Below are positions 54,420 to 64,000 of a DNA stretch of 64,000 nt, in pieces (position 1 is the first letter of the stretch; each line of letters starts with the position of its first letter). Made by a program: the position numbers and the translations under genes. This DNA comes from Anastrepha obliqua. Its lineage: Eukaryota > Arthropoda > Insecta > Diptera > Tephritidae. The DNA is taken from assembly GCF_027943255.1 (NCBI RefSeq), contig NC_072895.1:20186001-20250000 (forward strand), in the 5' to 3' direction. Under the pieces are notes generated by a model, which saw nothing but the letters and a program-made list of their open reading frames with translations, did not search any database and was not told the origin of the DNA.

Positions 54420-55907
54420 GACCAAGCTCTTCCTCCATTGTGCGGAGTGCGTCTTGATGTACAAGGTGGCACAAAAGGAACCTTGCGATGTTTTTTGGCT
54501 GTAATTTAAAAAAAAAAGTGAAAAACTTTGATTCTTCTTGTGGATTATTTTTATTTGGTCTTTTAATTTTTTTTACATCAAGTCGAGAATATGATGTCAT
54601 GTAAATGGCCGCCGCCACAGTTGATTGCCATTTGAGCCCTTTTTATGGCATTTTCCATCACTTTGGCCAAAACTTCCGGCGATAGGTCCTCACATTCTAG
54701 ACGGATATTGTCTTTAAGAGCTGCAAGAGTCTGAGGCTTGTTGACATAAACCCGCGACTTCAAAAAGCCCCACAAAAAGAAGTCTGGAGCGGTCAAATAA
54801 GGCGATCTTGCTGGCCAGTGCAAATCGCCAAAACGGGAGATTAGGCGTCCGGGAAATGCATCCTTCAGCAAATCGGTTGTGTGCCGTTGCATCGTCCTGT
54901 TGGAACCACATGTTTTCCAATCCCAATTCATCAAGTTGCGGCAAAAAGAACTCGTTGATTATTGCTCTGTAGCGCTCACCATTCACAGTAACCGTTTGGC
55001 CCGCGACCTCTTCGAAGAAAATATGCCCGATGACTCCTCCAGCGAAAACAGCACACCATACATTGACTTTGAGCAGGTGTAATGGCTCTTCGTGGGTTAC
55101 ACGCGGATTTTCAGTGCCCCAGAAGCGTAAATTTTGCTTATTTACGTACCCGCTACGATGGAAATGGGCCTCACCACTCATGATTATTTTTGATGAAAAA
55201 TCATCTTCCTCTTGGTGGTGATTTAGGATGGCTTGAGCGTATGTTAGACACGATTGGCGGTCAGCAGCTAACAGCTGATGCACCGTCTGGACTTTGTACG
55301 GAAACATCTTCAAATCTTGTACTAAAATTCTCTGTAAAGACCGTCGACTGATACCCATTTGCGTGGCACGTCGTCTGTTCGATGTCGACGGCGCTTCCAT
55401 GACATTCTCGGCTACAGCAGCAATATTCTCTGCAGAACGGCTACTCCGGGGTCTGCCACGCCTGGCAGCATCTGATGTTGTGCCAGTCTCTTCGAGGCGA
55501 GCGGCTAAACGTCGCACTGTTTCACCAGTAGGCGTTGGACGGCGTGGAAATCTCCGACGAAATTCACGTTGTGCCAAAGTCACCGACCGATTATTGGTCA
55601 AATAAATAGTCAGCAATATTCCGCGTTCTGGAGCAGTGTAGCGTAACATTGTTTATTAACGTGTACTTCGCATGTGTTTCCTACACAAATGTCAAAACAG
55701 AACTGACATTAGGGGCCAATCGCAAAATTTATAGCATTTTCTGATAGGAGGATTACTTTAGCGCCACCTGTTATTTTGCACAAGTGGAGGTAGCTTAGAA
55801 ACAACTTCTTCTATCAGCTAGTGTTTCGCGCTAGCAATAGTAGTCGGTAGGCACTACCAAGTAGTAGTCACCCACCGAGCTATTTCGATATGGAGGCCGT
55901 TATAGTA
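54420..55907 (-). mobile_element. SINE with a different head, split by a mariner
   Basis: The two pieces, 54420-54461 and 55772-55907, make one minus-strand SINE once the mariner at 54462-55771 and one TA are removed. The 3' piece is the common body (CATCAAGACGCACTCCGC), and the adjoining TACCTCCACTTGTG matches 48640-48650. The 5' piece has a head unlike the other copies, with a box A-like TAGCTCGGTGGG at about 55876-55887. It appears to share the body with, but not the promoter of, the main SINE. Confidence 0.6.
54462..55771 (-). mobile_element. DD41D mariner, almost intact transposase (family G)
   Basis: TA at 54460-54461 and 55772-55773 flanks the ends CAAGGTGGCACAAAAGG and the complement of TAGCGCCACCTGT. 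The transposase starts MLRYTAPERGILLTIYLTNN at 55649 and runs 311 codons. It has the first helix-turn-helix, linker RRGRPRSSRSAENIAAVAEN, second helix-turn-helix (STSNRRRATQMGISRRSLQR), KIIMSGEAHFHRSGYVNKQN, VTVNGERYRAII and WFQQDDATAH. After a frameshift near 54882 the second frame continues to TTDLLKDAFPGRL, APDFFLWGFLKSRVYVNKP and GGGHLHDIIFST (ending 54578). The first catalytic Asp (SDEAHF elsewhere) is Gly here (codon 55173-55175). The second and third are kept. So two changes inactivate it. Confidence 0.9.
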
Positions 55908-57235
55908 GTATACCAGTTTTAATTTTTAAGTTTGACATAGTTCAAATTTGAAATTATGACCGCTATTAAGCTGGCGCAAAAAGTGGGTATTTGTTTTCAT
56001 TTCAGCCAGAAGTAATCTCACAGATATCGCAATCGTGAAGCCTATCATGCTTGACACTCTCTTTGTAGTTCTTCCATACACCTCATCTATAACTACGTCA
56101 CGGCAACTTACTCGCACTTTTCATGATCTCTCTCGAACAAGCACACATCTCATTGACTCCCTCCCAATTCTATAGGGAATTCAGGAATAGAAGAAATACT
56201 TTGCGCGCCTCATCTAACTGGCCCGACGGCCTATAAACTTCAACTAATTTCTAGAAAATAAAATGAATAGTTGATTTTTGATATCGTTGAATTCGTAAAA
56301 CTCAGCTTTATCGCATTGCCCTACTGGGCTGCATTTACGTGTATTTGTCCGCAATGTGTAATTGCGATACATTCTGATTGTCTTTCATTTTATTGCCTGT
56401 GCTGGCATAACGATTATCTGAATTCTGAATTCTGTAGAAGACAAACAAAAAAGCGATTTAGCAAAAATACAATGAGAAATAAGTGAACAATTGAAAAGGG
56501 CGCACAGCTGCAGCCATTGTAGTACTGGCGATGACTGCAATTGTCTGTGATACAGTGGCTGCCGTTGTTGTTGTCACGGCTACTGCTTATTAAGCTAAAG
56601 CATTTGCACTATGTGGCCGTGCACAAAACTCCAGCTACGAAAATTACCACCACAAAAGAGTAAACAAGCGCATTTGCATGGCTTTTTAACTGAATTGCAG
56701 CTCATATCCTGCCTCTCTTGCATTATGCAACATGGCCAAGTATGCCGATGTGGAGTAAACAACAAACGTTTTCAATTATGGATGTGTGTGTGTGTGTATG
56801 AGTGCAGCTAATGCCATTCAACATTTGTTTTAAGAATCCGGTTTCAGAAGTTGGCACCACATCCGCCTTAAGCTTTTGACCGGAAGTTTGTGGTCATTTG
56901 GTTGCGTGTTTTTGAAAGGGGAAATGCTGAGAAAAATAAGAATCCCTACAGATAACAGAGCATAATTCTGCATAATATATTAAATATCCTATTTGCAAGC
57001 GACTTTAACAAACAAACGGGATGAAGAATATAAAGAGGTGAAGCGAAAGTTTTCCTGTTGCAAGCAAATAATATGACTTGAACAAAATTAAAGCTTTCAA
57101 ATATTTATTTAAATTGCTTATGCATAACTTTAAAGTTTCCAATTCACAACTAAATATTTAGTTATACGATTATTTGAGATTAGATTGTAACGGTAGTAGG
57201 TACATGCAAATATCTCATGGAATATCCCATTTTAT
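55908..57235. other. No gene supported
   Basis: Short frames only (63-71 codons). Patches of higher GC near 56500-56620 include CTGCAG/GCCG-rich sequence. A GTGTGTGTGTGTG run lies at 56783-56795. No transposon ends were recognised. Confidence 0.35.
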
Positions 57236-57239
57236 GTTG

Positions 57240-57690
57240 AGAAGAGACCGCTCGGGACCGATAGGGTTTATTTGACCGATAGTTCATACGAGAATTTGAG
57301 TCATCGATTGTCCACCAGGAGGCAGCACCCACCACAGGTAATGGTTTGGGCTGCTGTAATCGCAGATGGGCGCTCTCCAATCGTTTTCATTGAACCTGGC
57401 GTCAAGGTAAATGCGAAATATTTTCTCGAAAATATTCTGAAGATTACTTTGAAGCCGTGGGCAGACAAAAATTTCGGTGGCAGACCATGGGCGTTTCAAC
57501 AGGACAATGGCTAGAAAACAACGTTCCGAACATCAAACGTCCACACAATGGCTCTCAATCTAAAAGATTCACCAGTCTCGAGGCGCTGAAAAGGCGAGAC
57601 ACCATTGCCCGCGAGTGGGCCAAAATACCTACAAGTCACTTTCCGGCAGCTTGCCACTCTTCCAACTAAATTTATGGCCTTTTTAATTGG
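57240..57690 (+). pseudogene. Tc1/mariner-superfamily transposase fragment (maT-like)
   Basis: The plus-strand 80-codon frame (57272-57514) has MTDSSYENLSHRLSTRRQHP, QVMVWAAVIADGRSPIVFIE and RPWAFQQDNG, where the Asp is the second catalytic residue. Shifted frames continue with LENNVPN and SLEALK, EWAKIPTSHFPAAC. The VMVWAAV...FIEPGVKVN pattern is that of maT/DD37D-like transposases, distinct from both mariner groups elsewhere in the window. The first and third Asp regions are missing or damaged. Confidence 0.65.
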
Positions 57691-58014
57691 TTACACTTCG
57701 AGTGCCGGACCCTGTAGTTGATTTTGTTTTAAATATCAACTCCATAAAGTCTCATTCAAAGCAGAAACCAGAAAATTTATGAAAATTTTTTTCAGAGTGC
57801 AGTCCAGTACAAAAGTAAAAAAAACATTGGATAAAATAAAAAAAAATGTGAAAAAAAGAAAAAAAAATGTAAATTAAATTAAAAAGTAAGTTGAACATTG
57901 AAAGACACTACAGTAGTCGGGGAGCCGAAAACTGAAGGAGATCCCCAGATGTTCGGAGTATACACCTTCGCCCAGCCTGCCCTCTAGCTTTAAACCATAT
58001 GTGTATACATTGAT

Positions 58015-58230
58015 GGACCCGCCCTGTCTTACATTGGCGCACTGTTTTCACTTCGTACGGTAACATGGGCAAGTCTTTTACTAAAATTCGCTGTAGCGTC
58101 CACCTGGTGATGCGCAATTGCATGACCTGTCGACTGGTTGATGTTTTTTTGTTCTCAGCGACTTCGACATGTTTCTTTCGTGCAGGAATTAGGAAATCTA
58201 TATCGCTTTGACGCATCGCCAACACCACCG
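58015..58230 (-). pseudogene. DD41D mariner, second helix-turn-helix fragment
   Basis: Within the minus-strand frame 58252-57908, residues STSRQVMQLRITRWTLQRIL and KDLPMLPYEVKTVRQ match the second DNA-binding motif (compare STSNRRRATQMGISRRSLQR and the following DLKMFPYKVQTVHQ at 55370). The mariner-end fragment at 58360-58536 is likely part of the same element, with SINE sequence between them. Confidence 0.6.
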
Positions 58231-58257
58231 ACCTAGTATATACTATATACATATATA

Positions 58258-58350
58258 CAATATATAATTGTCGCTTATAGCCTTTTTGGGTGTTTCGCCG
58301 AGCTTCTCCTGCTATTAGTGGTGTGCGTCTTATCGTTGTTACACCTATTT
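58258..58350 (-). mobile_element. tRNA-derived SINE, short 3' body fragment
   Basis: The plus strand reads CCTTTTTGGGTGTTTCGCCG and then GTGGTGTGCGTCTTATCGTT, the SINE body in reverse, preceded by a TATATA tail. It lies between two pieces of one mariner. Confidence 0.65.
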
Positions 58351-58359
58351 CACTGACCT

Positions 58360-58536
58360 ATCATTGGTCAAAAAATCGGCACAACTATTTCACGCTCGTC
58401 ATAGCTTGCCTGTTTGTATACTGGAGATGTCTAGTTCACAAGTGCCAAATATGAATCACGTACGACGCTATTCATAAAAATTATAAATCTTCCGATAGGG
58501 TGATTAATTTTGCGCTACCTTGTACTGCAAGTACAC
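58360..58536 (-). mobile_element. Mariner terminal fragment
   Basis: On the minus strand it starts CAAGGTAGCGCAAAATTAAT next to TA, with CACCCTATCGGAAGATTTAT following. It is related to 9030-9146 and to the end of the mariner at 54462-55771. It appears to be the 5' end of the copy whose helix-turn-helix lies at 58015-58230. Confidence 0.6.
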
Positions 58537-59182
58537 ATAACTGCAACTCAAAATCAAAGCAGACCGGCAGCCTATAATTTTGATATAGTAGTTGGTGGCT
58601 ATCAATTTCCTATATGATTTTTCCAGGTCTGCCCTCTAAGACTAAGCAGAAGAACGTCTCGAATTGCGGAGCTTCGGACGAGTCGTCAACATTCCAGTCG
58701 CTATACTGGTTTTGCTTTGAAGGAACATAATCCAATAGGAGGCTAAAGCTGGCCCCTTTTGTGTAATTAATCTATTTATTTATTTAAATACACAAAGTCT
58801 ATGAGCAACAAATTCTTGCAGACTACTAATGTAAGTTAAATACGATTAAATGCAAGATTTCAGAAGGTTAATGAAAACAATATTAGACAAAGAAAAATCA
58901 AGCTCGATATTTTTTGATTTCTAAATTTGGTTCTTGAGCTATTTTTTTCCTAAAAATTAACAAAAACAACGAAAAAAATAGGTTGTCTGTAAAGTAGGTT
59001 TACTGACGATAGTTGAATGTGACAACGTCATAAGAAAATATTGATGGAATGGTTGCATTTTTCAAAAGAAAATTTTAGTTTTATTTGTTTGATAAATGTT
59101 TTGTATGGATATAGAGAAGGAGGTAAATGGAATCGCAATGGAATTGATCAAGTTACATTTATTTGTATGCATAAATACGGGT

Positions 59183-60077
59183 ACATACCTATGAAATGAG
59201 ACTTTTTTTCATTTCAAATGTTTATTAACAAAAAATGGTTACAAATTTAATCTTCACAATAATAGCCATCGCTAGCGACACAATTTTCCATCTCTCACGC
59301 AATTTGTGGAAGCCGCGCCAAAAAAATTGACCGTCTTTGACCGCAAACCAATCATTGAGCCATTTTTTGGCTTCTTCGTGAGAATTGAAGCGCTGCTCGG
59401 AAAGGGCGTGGCCCATCGATGCAAAAAAATGATAATCGGAAGGCGCCAAGTCTGGTAAGTAAGCTGCATGCACTAGCGGTTCCCAATCGTACGTCTCCAC
59501 CAATTTCCGGGTCGCTCTTGTTCGATGTGGCGTTGCATTGTCACATTGTCAGTTCATGTGGCACCCATCTTCCGACATTTAAAATTATGCCCATGTCTCT
59601 CAAACGTTTGGAAATGGTTTTTTGGGTCACTCCCAACTGATCTGCCTTCATTTCTTGCGTCTGACCATCATCTTCATCCAACAACGTTTGCGATTCGGCG
59701 TCTTCAAACTTTTTCGGTGGCCGGCCACGGCCCTCGTTCTCCACGCTAAAATCGCCACTTCGGAATTTTTCAAACCACCTGAAACACTGTGCTCTACTTA
59801 GAACATGTCCACTTCTATAAGCATTTGATGAGCTTGAGAAGCTTTTTTCTTCAACTGATAACAGAAAATCAACGATGTCCGCAAATCGTAGTTTGAAGGC
59901 ACAAAATTCGACATTTTTAAGAGCGACAGAAATGCATTGTTGTATGAAACGTAACAAACAATGAACTGAATATTGTTGACAGATGACAGACGAAAAAACA
60001 AGACATTTGGGAAGGTTTAAAAATACTCCTAGCGACATCTATGGACTAGTAGCTGAAAGTCTCTTTTCATAGGTATA
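59183..60077 (-). mobile_element. Mariner (DD34D), internal-deletion copy
   Basis: TA at 59181-59182 and 60078-60079 flanks inverted ends CATACCTATGAAATGAGAC and the complement of GTCTCTTTTCATAGGTATA. The minus-strand N-terminus (MSNFVPSNYDLR near 59914, with a frameshift; YRSGHVLSRAQCFRWFEKFR; VTQKTISKRLRDMGI) is joined by a deletion near 59540 to the C-terminus (YLPDLAPSDYHFFASMGHAL, QFFWRGFHKLRERW). The first and second catalytic Asp are missing. The SDYHFFASM...LSEQRF pattern matches the mellifera/cecropia-like mariner lineages. Confidence 0.85.
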
Positions 60078-60079
60078 TA

Positions 60080-61040
60080 CCGTACAATTATGTAAATTTT
60101 TTTTTTACAATGTACATAGGGGTTCTGCAAAATGAGTCGTCGTTCGAAACAATTTAGAAAAATTTTTCATAAAATTCTTCGTTCAGAAAATCATTTTAAA
60201 TTTAAAAAATACTTGAATAAAATTTATTGTTTCAATTTCTCCTCGACTGTTAAAATTTAATTTTTGATTTGATTATTTCATAATAATACATTTTGTATTG
60301 ACATTATTTCTTTCAGCAAGTAAACTGATTAAAAGTTGTTCTTCAATTAGTTACTTAATTATTTTTGAAAATTTAATTGTAATTTTTTGTTGTAGAAAGA
60401 GTTGTGTACATCAAATTCAGTTATGCGTTCAACTTCTGAATACTATAAAATTTGAAATGTGCCAGTCAATGATCGGAATGATGCATTGTTGCTCTTTTAA
60501 TCTCTTTGCTGCTCATTTATTGCATATAAAAGCGATAGTTCGCATGTTTGTTGTTGCTCTTGAAACAAAGTTCGTTATACACATATGTACATACATATGT
60601 GCATACAGGCATGTGTATGTGTGTATGTAGTTTCCCATAGGCTTTGAATTAGTCTTGAATTATTGTATAGCAGCTGTCCGGACGCGTCGCTTACTCAAGT
60701 AGGAGAGTGCCAGATTGTGCCTCTTTGTTGTTCGTTCCGCGCTCTCGCTTGTAGTTCAAGCCTTAAATGGAACGCCTCAGAGCAAGGTAACGCCGCATTT
60801 TTTGGTGCGGGCAGCCGGCTCCATCGAATTATAAGACGTTGCCACGTCAAAAAAAAAACACATAACAAATAGAAAAAAAAATTTTTTTTAAGAGAACTGA
60901 TGACATTTCCCTACAAAAAACTCTGCATTCAAATTTACAATCTGGAAAAAATCTCAAAATTATAAATTTCTTCCAACATTTTTACTATTTATTTTTTATC
61001 AAGCCTACAAATGAACAAATTCTTAATAAACCTGCTTTGC
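60080..61040. other. No gene supported
   Basis: AT-rich DNA with A and T runs. A higher-GC patch at 60660-60850 has an open 69-codon frame but no motif. No ends of known elements were found until 61041. Confidence 0.35.
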
Positions 61041-61044
61041 TTAA

Positions 61045-61728
61045 GGGGTTAGGGGTGGTCAGAATTAAAAAAAAAAATTGTATTTTCTTTCTGCATTTTC
61101 TTGAAGTATAATATCTTAAAAATATTGTTTGAAAATTTGAAATGAATCCGACAAATACTTTTCAAGTTATTCAACAATTAACAAAGGGCGCTGGGGCGCT
61201 CCGGAACAGATAGCAAAATGCGTTTTTCTTAAAATTATGTTTTTTTTTGAAATGGTGATCACTGTAACATAAAAACCGCTTGGTAGATTTCAATATAATT
61301 TATACTGCTTTTGAAAAACATAAAAAACTTGTGCCTGATCGAAGAATTTTTGTTTTTTTAATTTCGATTTTTTTTTAAACAATTAATTCTCGGTTTTTTC
61401 TCCAAAATCTGAAAAATATTTTTTAAGGCCGCCTTATTGTTAATTTTTTATATAAAAACCCTCGATCAGGCACAATATTGTTTATTAATAAATCTTATTT
61501 CTCTTGTCCGATTGATGAATCTCCAAGGACTTGTGCTGATCAACGCAAGGGACTTCTGGATAGCGATAACTTTTATCATCCAATTATGACTTTTTTTTTT
61601 TGAAATTTTGCTCGAAATTTTGCTTGTGTTAATGCTATGTTTTTATTTTGGTAAAATAAAGCAACTGACTAGCAAAAAAAATTATTGAAAATCATAATTT
61701 TTTCGGGCTTCTGACTACCCCCAAACCC
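61045..61728. mobile_element. MITE, TTAA-type (684 bp)
   Basis: TTAA (61041-61044) precedes the left end GGGGTTAGGGGTGGTCAGAA. The right end is the complement, TTCTGACTACCCCCAAACCC, but the right flank reads GTCA, so one copy of the duplication is mutated. It is non-coding, rich in A/T homopolymers. Confidence 0.75.
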
Positions 61729-61748
61729 GTCAAGTTACTCTGATTTGA

Positions 61749-62456
61749 GGGGGGCCTCTTATCAGTCGGCTTCAAAAAATCAATTTTTTTTTTACTGCAA
61801 TCGATAGATATATTATAGAAAAATATGCCCTCAAGATTTTATAGCGGAATTCAAAGTGGTTTCGGAGTTACAGGCCTGTGTACCGTCCCTCGTGTGAGTA
61901 TACTGTCTACCTTCTGAAAACTTTGAAACAAGTTTTCTCAAAACCATGTTTTTGAAAATGGCGCGTAAGATTAAAAAAAAAACGACGAAAGTTATCGTTT
62001 CAAACCGATAATCTATATAAAGATCATTAAAACGCGCAACTAAATAACTAACAAAAAACAAAAAAAAAATAATTTTTTAATGTTATTTAACACCTTTTTT
62101 GAAAAAAGCGAAAAAAAGCACAAATTTATTGTGTGTTCATTTTTTCATATTTTTATACAATCTATTATATGCGGGAAAGTCTTCTGAGTAAGACAATATT
62201 TTTCTTTTGTGTTTCAGGTGAAAACTACGACCGCAATCTTACACGCCGCTTTACTAGCGCGCAACGAGAAGCTGTGCGAGATCCCTCATATGTCCATCAT
62301 TTTGTTTTTTTATTTATGTTAAAAAATTATTTATTACTCTTCAATCATGCCTTGAAACAAATGCAAAAGATTATTTTTGTGTGTCGCTTTTTTCGCCTCA
62401 AAAAAAAAATTGAAAAAAAAACTCCTTTCTTTGAAGCCACTGAGAAGAGGCCCCCC
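61749..62456. mobile_element. MITE, TTAA-type (708 bp)
   Basis: The ends GGGGGGCCTCTTATCAGTCG and the complement of CACTGAGAAGAGGCCCCCC continue inward with GGCTTCAAA. The right flank is TTAA (62457-62460) and the left flank TTGA (61745-61748). It lies 20 bp from the previous MITE. Its inner GGCTTCAAAAAATC resembles that of the 17795-18532 MITE. Non-coding. Confidence 0.8.
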
Positions 62457-62469
62457 TTAATATTTGATG

Positions 62470-62870
62470 GGGCCACGGGAGGGATGTAAATTATTTAAAT
62501 TATTTTATGTTGAAAGTTCGCTTACTTTTAATCGATTTCAATCCAATTTCCAAATTATATCTCAAATTTCGAATAAATCAAATCAATCAAGACCTTACTT
62601 TACGAAACCAGTGTGTGACACGCGAATATCATTTCGTGGAACCATTTTGTGGCTTTTATATAGCGCAGAATTGGTCCCATCCTTTCGCCAAGCAGTTCCG
62701 TAAGAGAATTGAAAAAATTTTTACCAAGAAAACTTGTTGAGGCTGGACAATTGGAAAGGAAGTGATCAACTGTTTCTTCCTCTTCCTCGTCTCTACACCT
62801 TCGAAAAGTTTCATGGAAGAAAACTTGTAATCTCATGGAATGCCTGCCAAAAAGCCAATGACCGGTTATA
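62470..62870 (-). pseudogene. Jockey-type LINE C-terminus, cut by a mariner
   Basis: The minus-strand frame reads SPFITGHWLFGRHSMRLQVF, RRCRDEEEEETVDHFLSNCP and then FFNSLTELLGERMG to a stop at 62600-62602: the RNase H end and the Cys-rich tail of a Jockey-group ORF2. The frame is interrupted at 62869-62871 by the mariner. The upstream half must lie beyond the right edge of the window. Confidence 0.75.
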
Positions 62871-64000
62871 AAGGGTGATTTTTTAACAGCTATAGGAAAT
62901 TTTTTCAAAAAACACACGTAAAATTCAGAAAAATGCATGACATTTTTATTTAAATCGATAGTACAGTCCATATAATTTAATGTTTGAAGATTATTCCATG
63001 CAAATGTTGACCGCGACTGCGCTTCAAATGGTCCATCCGCTTAGTCCAATTTTGTCATACTCTTTCGAATGTTTCGGCCGCTATCTCACATATAAATTCT
63101 TTAATGTTGTCTTCCAATGCGTTAATTGAAATAGGCTTGTCTGAATAGACATGAGCTTTCACGAAACCCCACAAAAAATAATCTAAATGCGTTATATCGC
63201 ACGATCTAGGCGCCCAATTGACAGGTCCCGAACGTGAAATAAAATATTCACCGAACTCACCTCTCAACAAGTCCATTGTTACGCGTGCTGTGTGGCATGT
63301 GGCAACATCTTTGAAGAAGTACGGTCCAATGATACCTCCAGCCGATAAACTGCACCAAACTGTGACCTCTTCTGGATACATTGGTAGCTCTTGCAATTAT
63401 TCTGGCTGATCTTCACTCCAAAATCAACAATTCTGCTTATTTACGTACGCATTGATCCAAAAATGAGCTTCGTCGCTGAACACAATTTTTCGATAGCCCA
63501 TTCAAGAGCCCATTCACCAAAAATTCTGCGTTGCGGTAAGTCATTCGGCTTCAATTCTTGCACCAGCTGTATTTTGAAAGGCTTCACACCTAAATCCTTT
63601 CGCAAAATTTTCCACGTTGTTGAGTAACAGAGGCCCAATTGCTGCGAACGGCGACGAATCGATAATTGATGGTCATCATTAACACTGGCTGATACAGCTG
63701 CGATATTTTCTTCAGTTCGCACTCTACGTAAGCGTGTTGGTGGTTTGATGCCCACTAATGTAAATTTGGTTCTAAATTTAGTCACAACAGCTCGAATAGC
63801 CGCTTCAGTGGGTCGATTAAACTGACCATAAAATGGAAGAAGCGCCCGCATTTTTCTAATAAAATTCAATGATTTGCAAGCGTTGTTCGTTTGTAAGAGG
63901 ATTCATGGTTAAATTATAGACCAAACTGAAGATGTTTGACAGTGAAATAAAACACGAAACGTGCGTCAGCTGTTTAAACCAACTGTTTAAAAAGATAATA
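62871..64000 (-). mobile_element. DD41D mariner, nearly full length, running off the window (family C)
   Basis: The left end is AAGGGTGATTTTTTAACAGC next to TA (62869-62870). The right part of the other inverted repeat (AACTGTTTAAAAAG) is at 63981-63994, and the outer end falls beyond 64000. The minus-strand order is MNPLTNEQRLQIIEF (start near 63905), RRVRTEENIAAVSASVN, SIRRRSQQLG, IQLVQELKPNDLPQRR, then a damaged DEAHF region. The second-Asp block is deleted (FFKDVATCHTA, the QQDGA removed), followed by CDITHLDYFLWGFVKAHVYS and the C-terminal region. It is the sister of 20740-21873. Confidence 0.85.

Overview
The window looks like repeat-dense euchromatin from a dipteran insect, most likely a true fruit fly (Tephritidae). 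The evidence is AT-rich intergenic DNA with small spliced exons, an errantivirus, Jockey-, RTE- and R2-like LINE remains, and about a dozen mariner copies whose catalytic spacing I counted as DD41D. That is the 'rosa' type first recognised in tephritid flies. No bacterial or plasmid features are present.

Layout. 1-2056: 3' end of an errantivirus (end of pol, spliced env, polypurine tract, LTR). 2.1-6 kb: RTE, mariner, SINE and Jockey remnants. 6.3-6.6 kb: the best host-gene candidate, a minus-strand first coding exon with both splice sites. 9.5-11.4 kb: a 1.9-kb DNA transposon with 0.41-0.49-kb inverted repeats, CACTGTG ends and a TTA duplication. 13.7-23.6 kb: TTAA-flanked MITEs, RTE pieces and four DD41D mariner copies. 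24-25.4 kb: microsatellites and one possible zinc-finger exon. 25.4-34.7 kb: mariners, a Jockey copy split by a SINE, and an R2-like LINE split by a TTAA MITE. 35-49.7 kb: more mariners, SINEs, a pogo-type fragment and Jockey remnants. 49.9-54.3 kb: RTE pieces around a nearly complete 555-codon transposase-like gene related to the 9.5-kb element. 54.4-55.9 kb: an almost intact DD41D mariner inside a SINE. 57-64 kb: mariner remnants, two back-to-back TTAA MITEs, and a mariner inserted in a Jockey element that runs off the right edge.

How it fits together. The window is a layered record of insertions: MITE in LINE, LINE in MITE, mariner in SINE, SINE in LINE, mariner in LINE. Target-site duplications of TA, TTAA and TTA are often still readable. 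The least familiar parts are (i) the element family with long inverted repeats and its CxxC protein, (ii) a group of six unrelated TTAA-flanked MITEs that all end in a G run, and (iii) a tRNA-derived SINE whose body occurs with two different heads. Host coding content is minimal and only tentatively placed. Boundaries were read by eye; no database search was possible.
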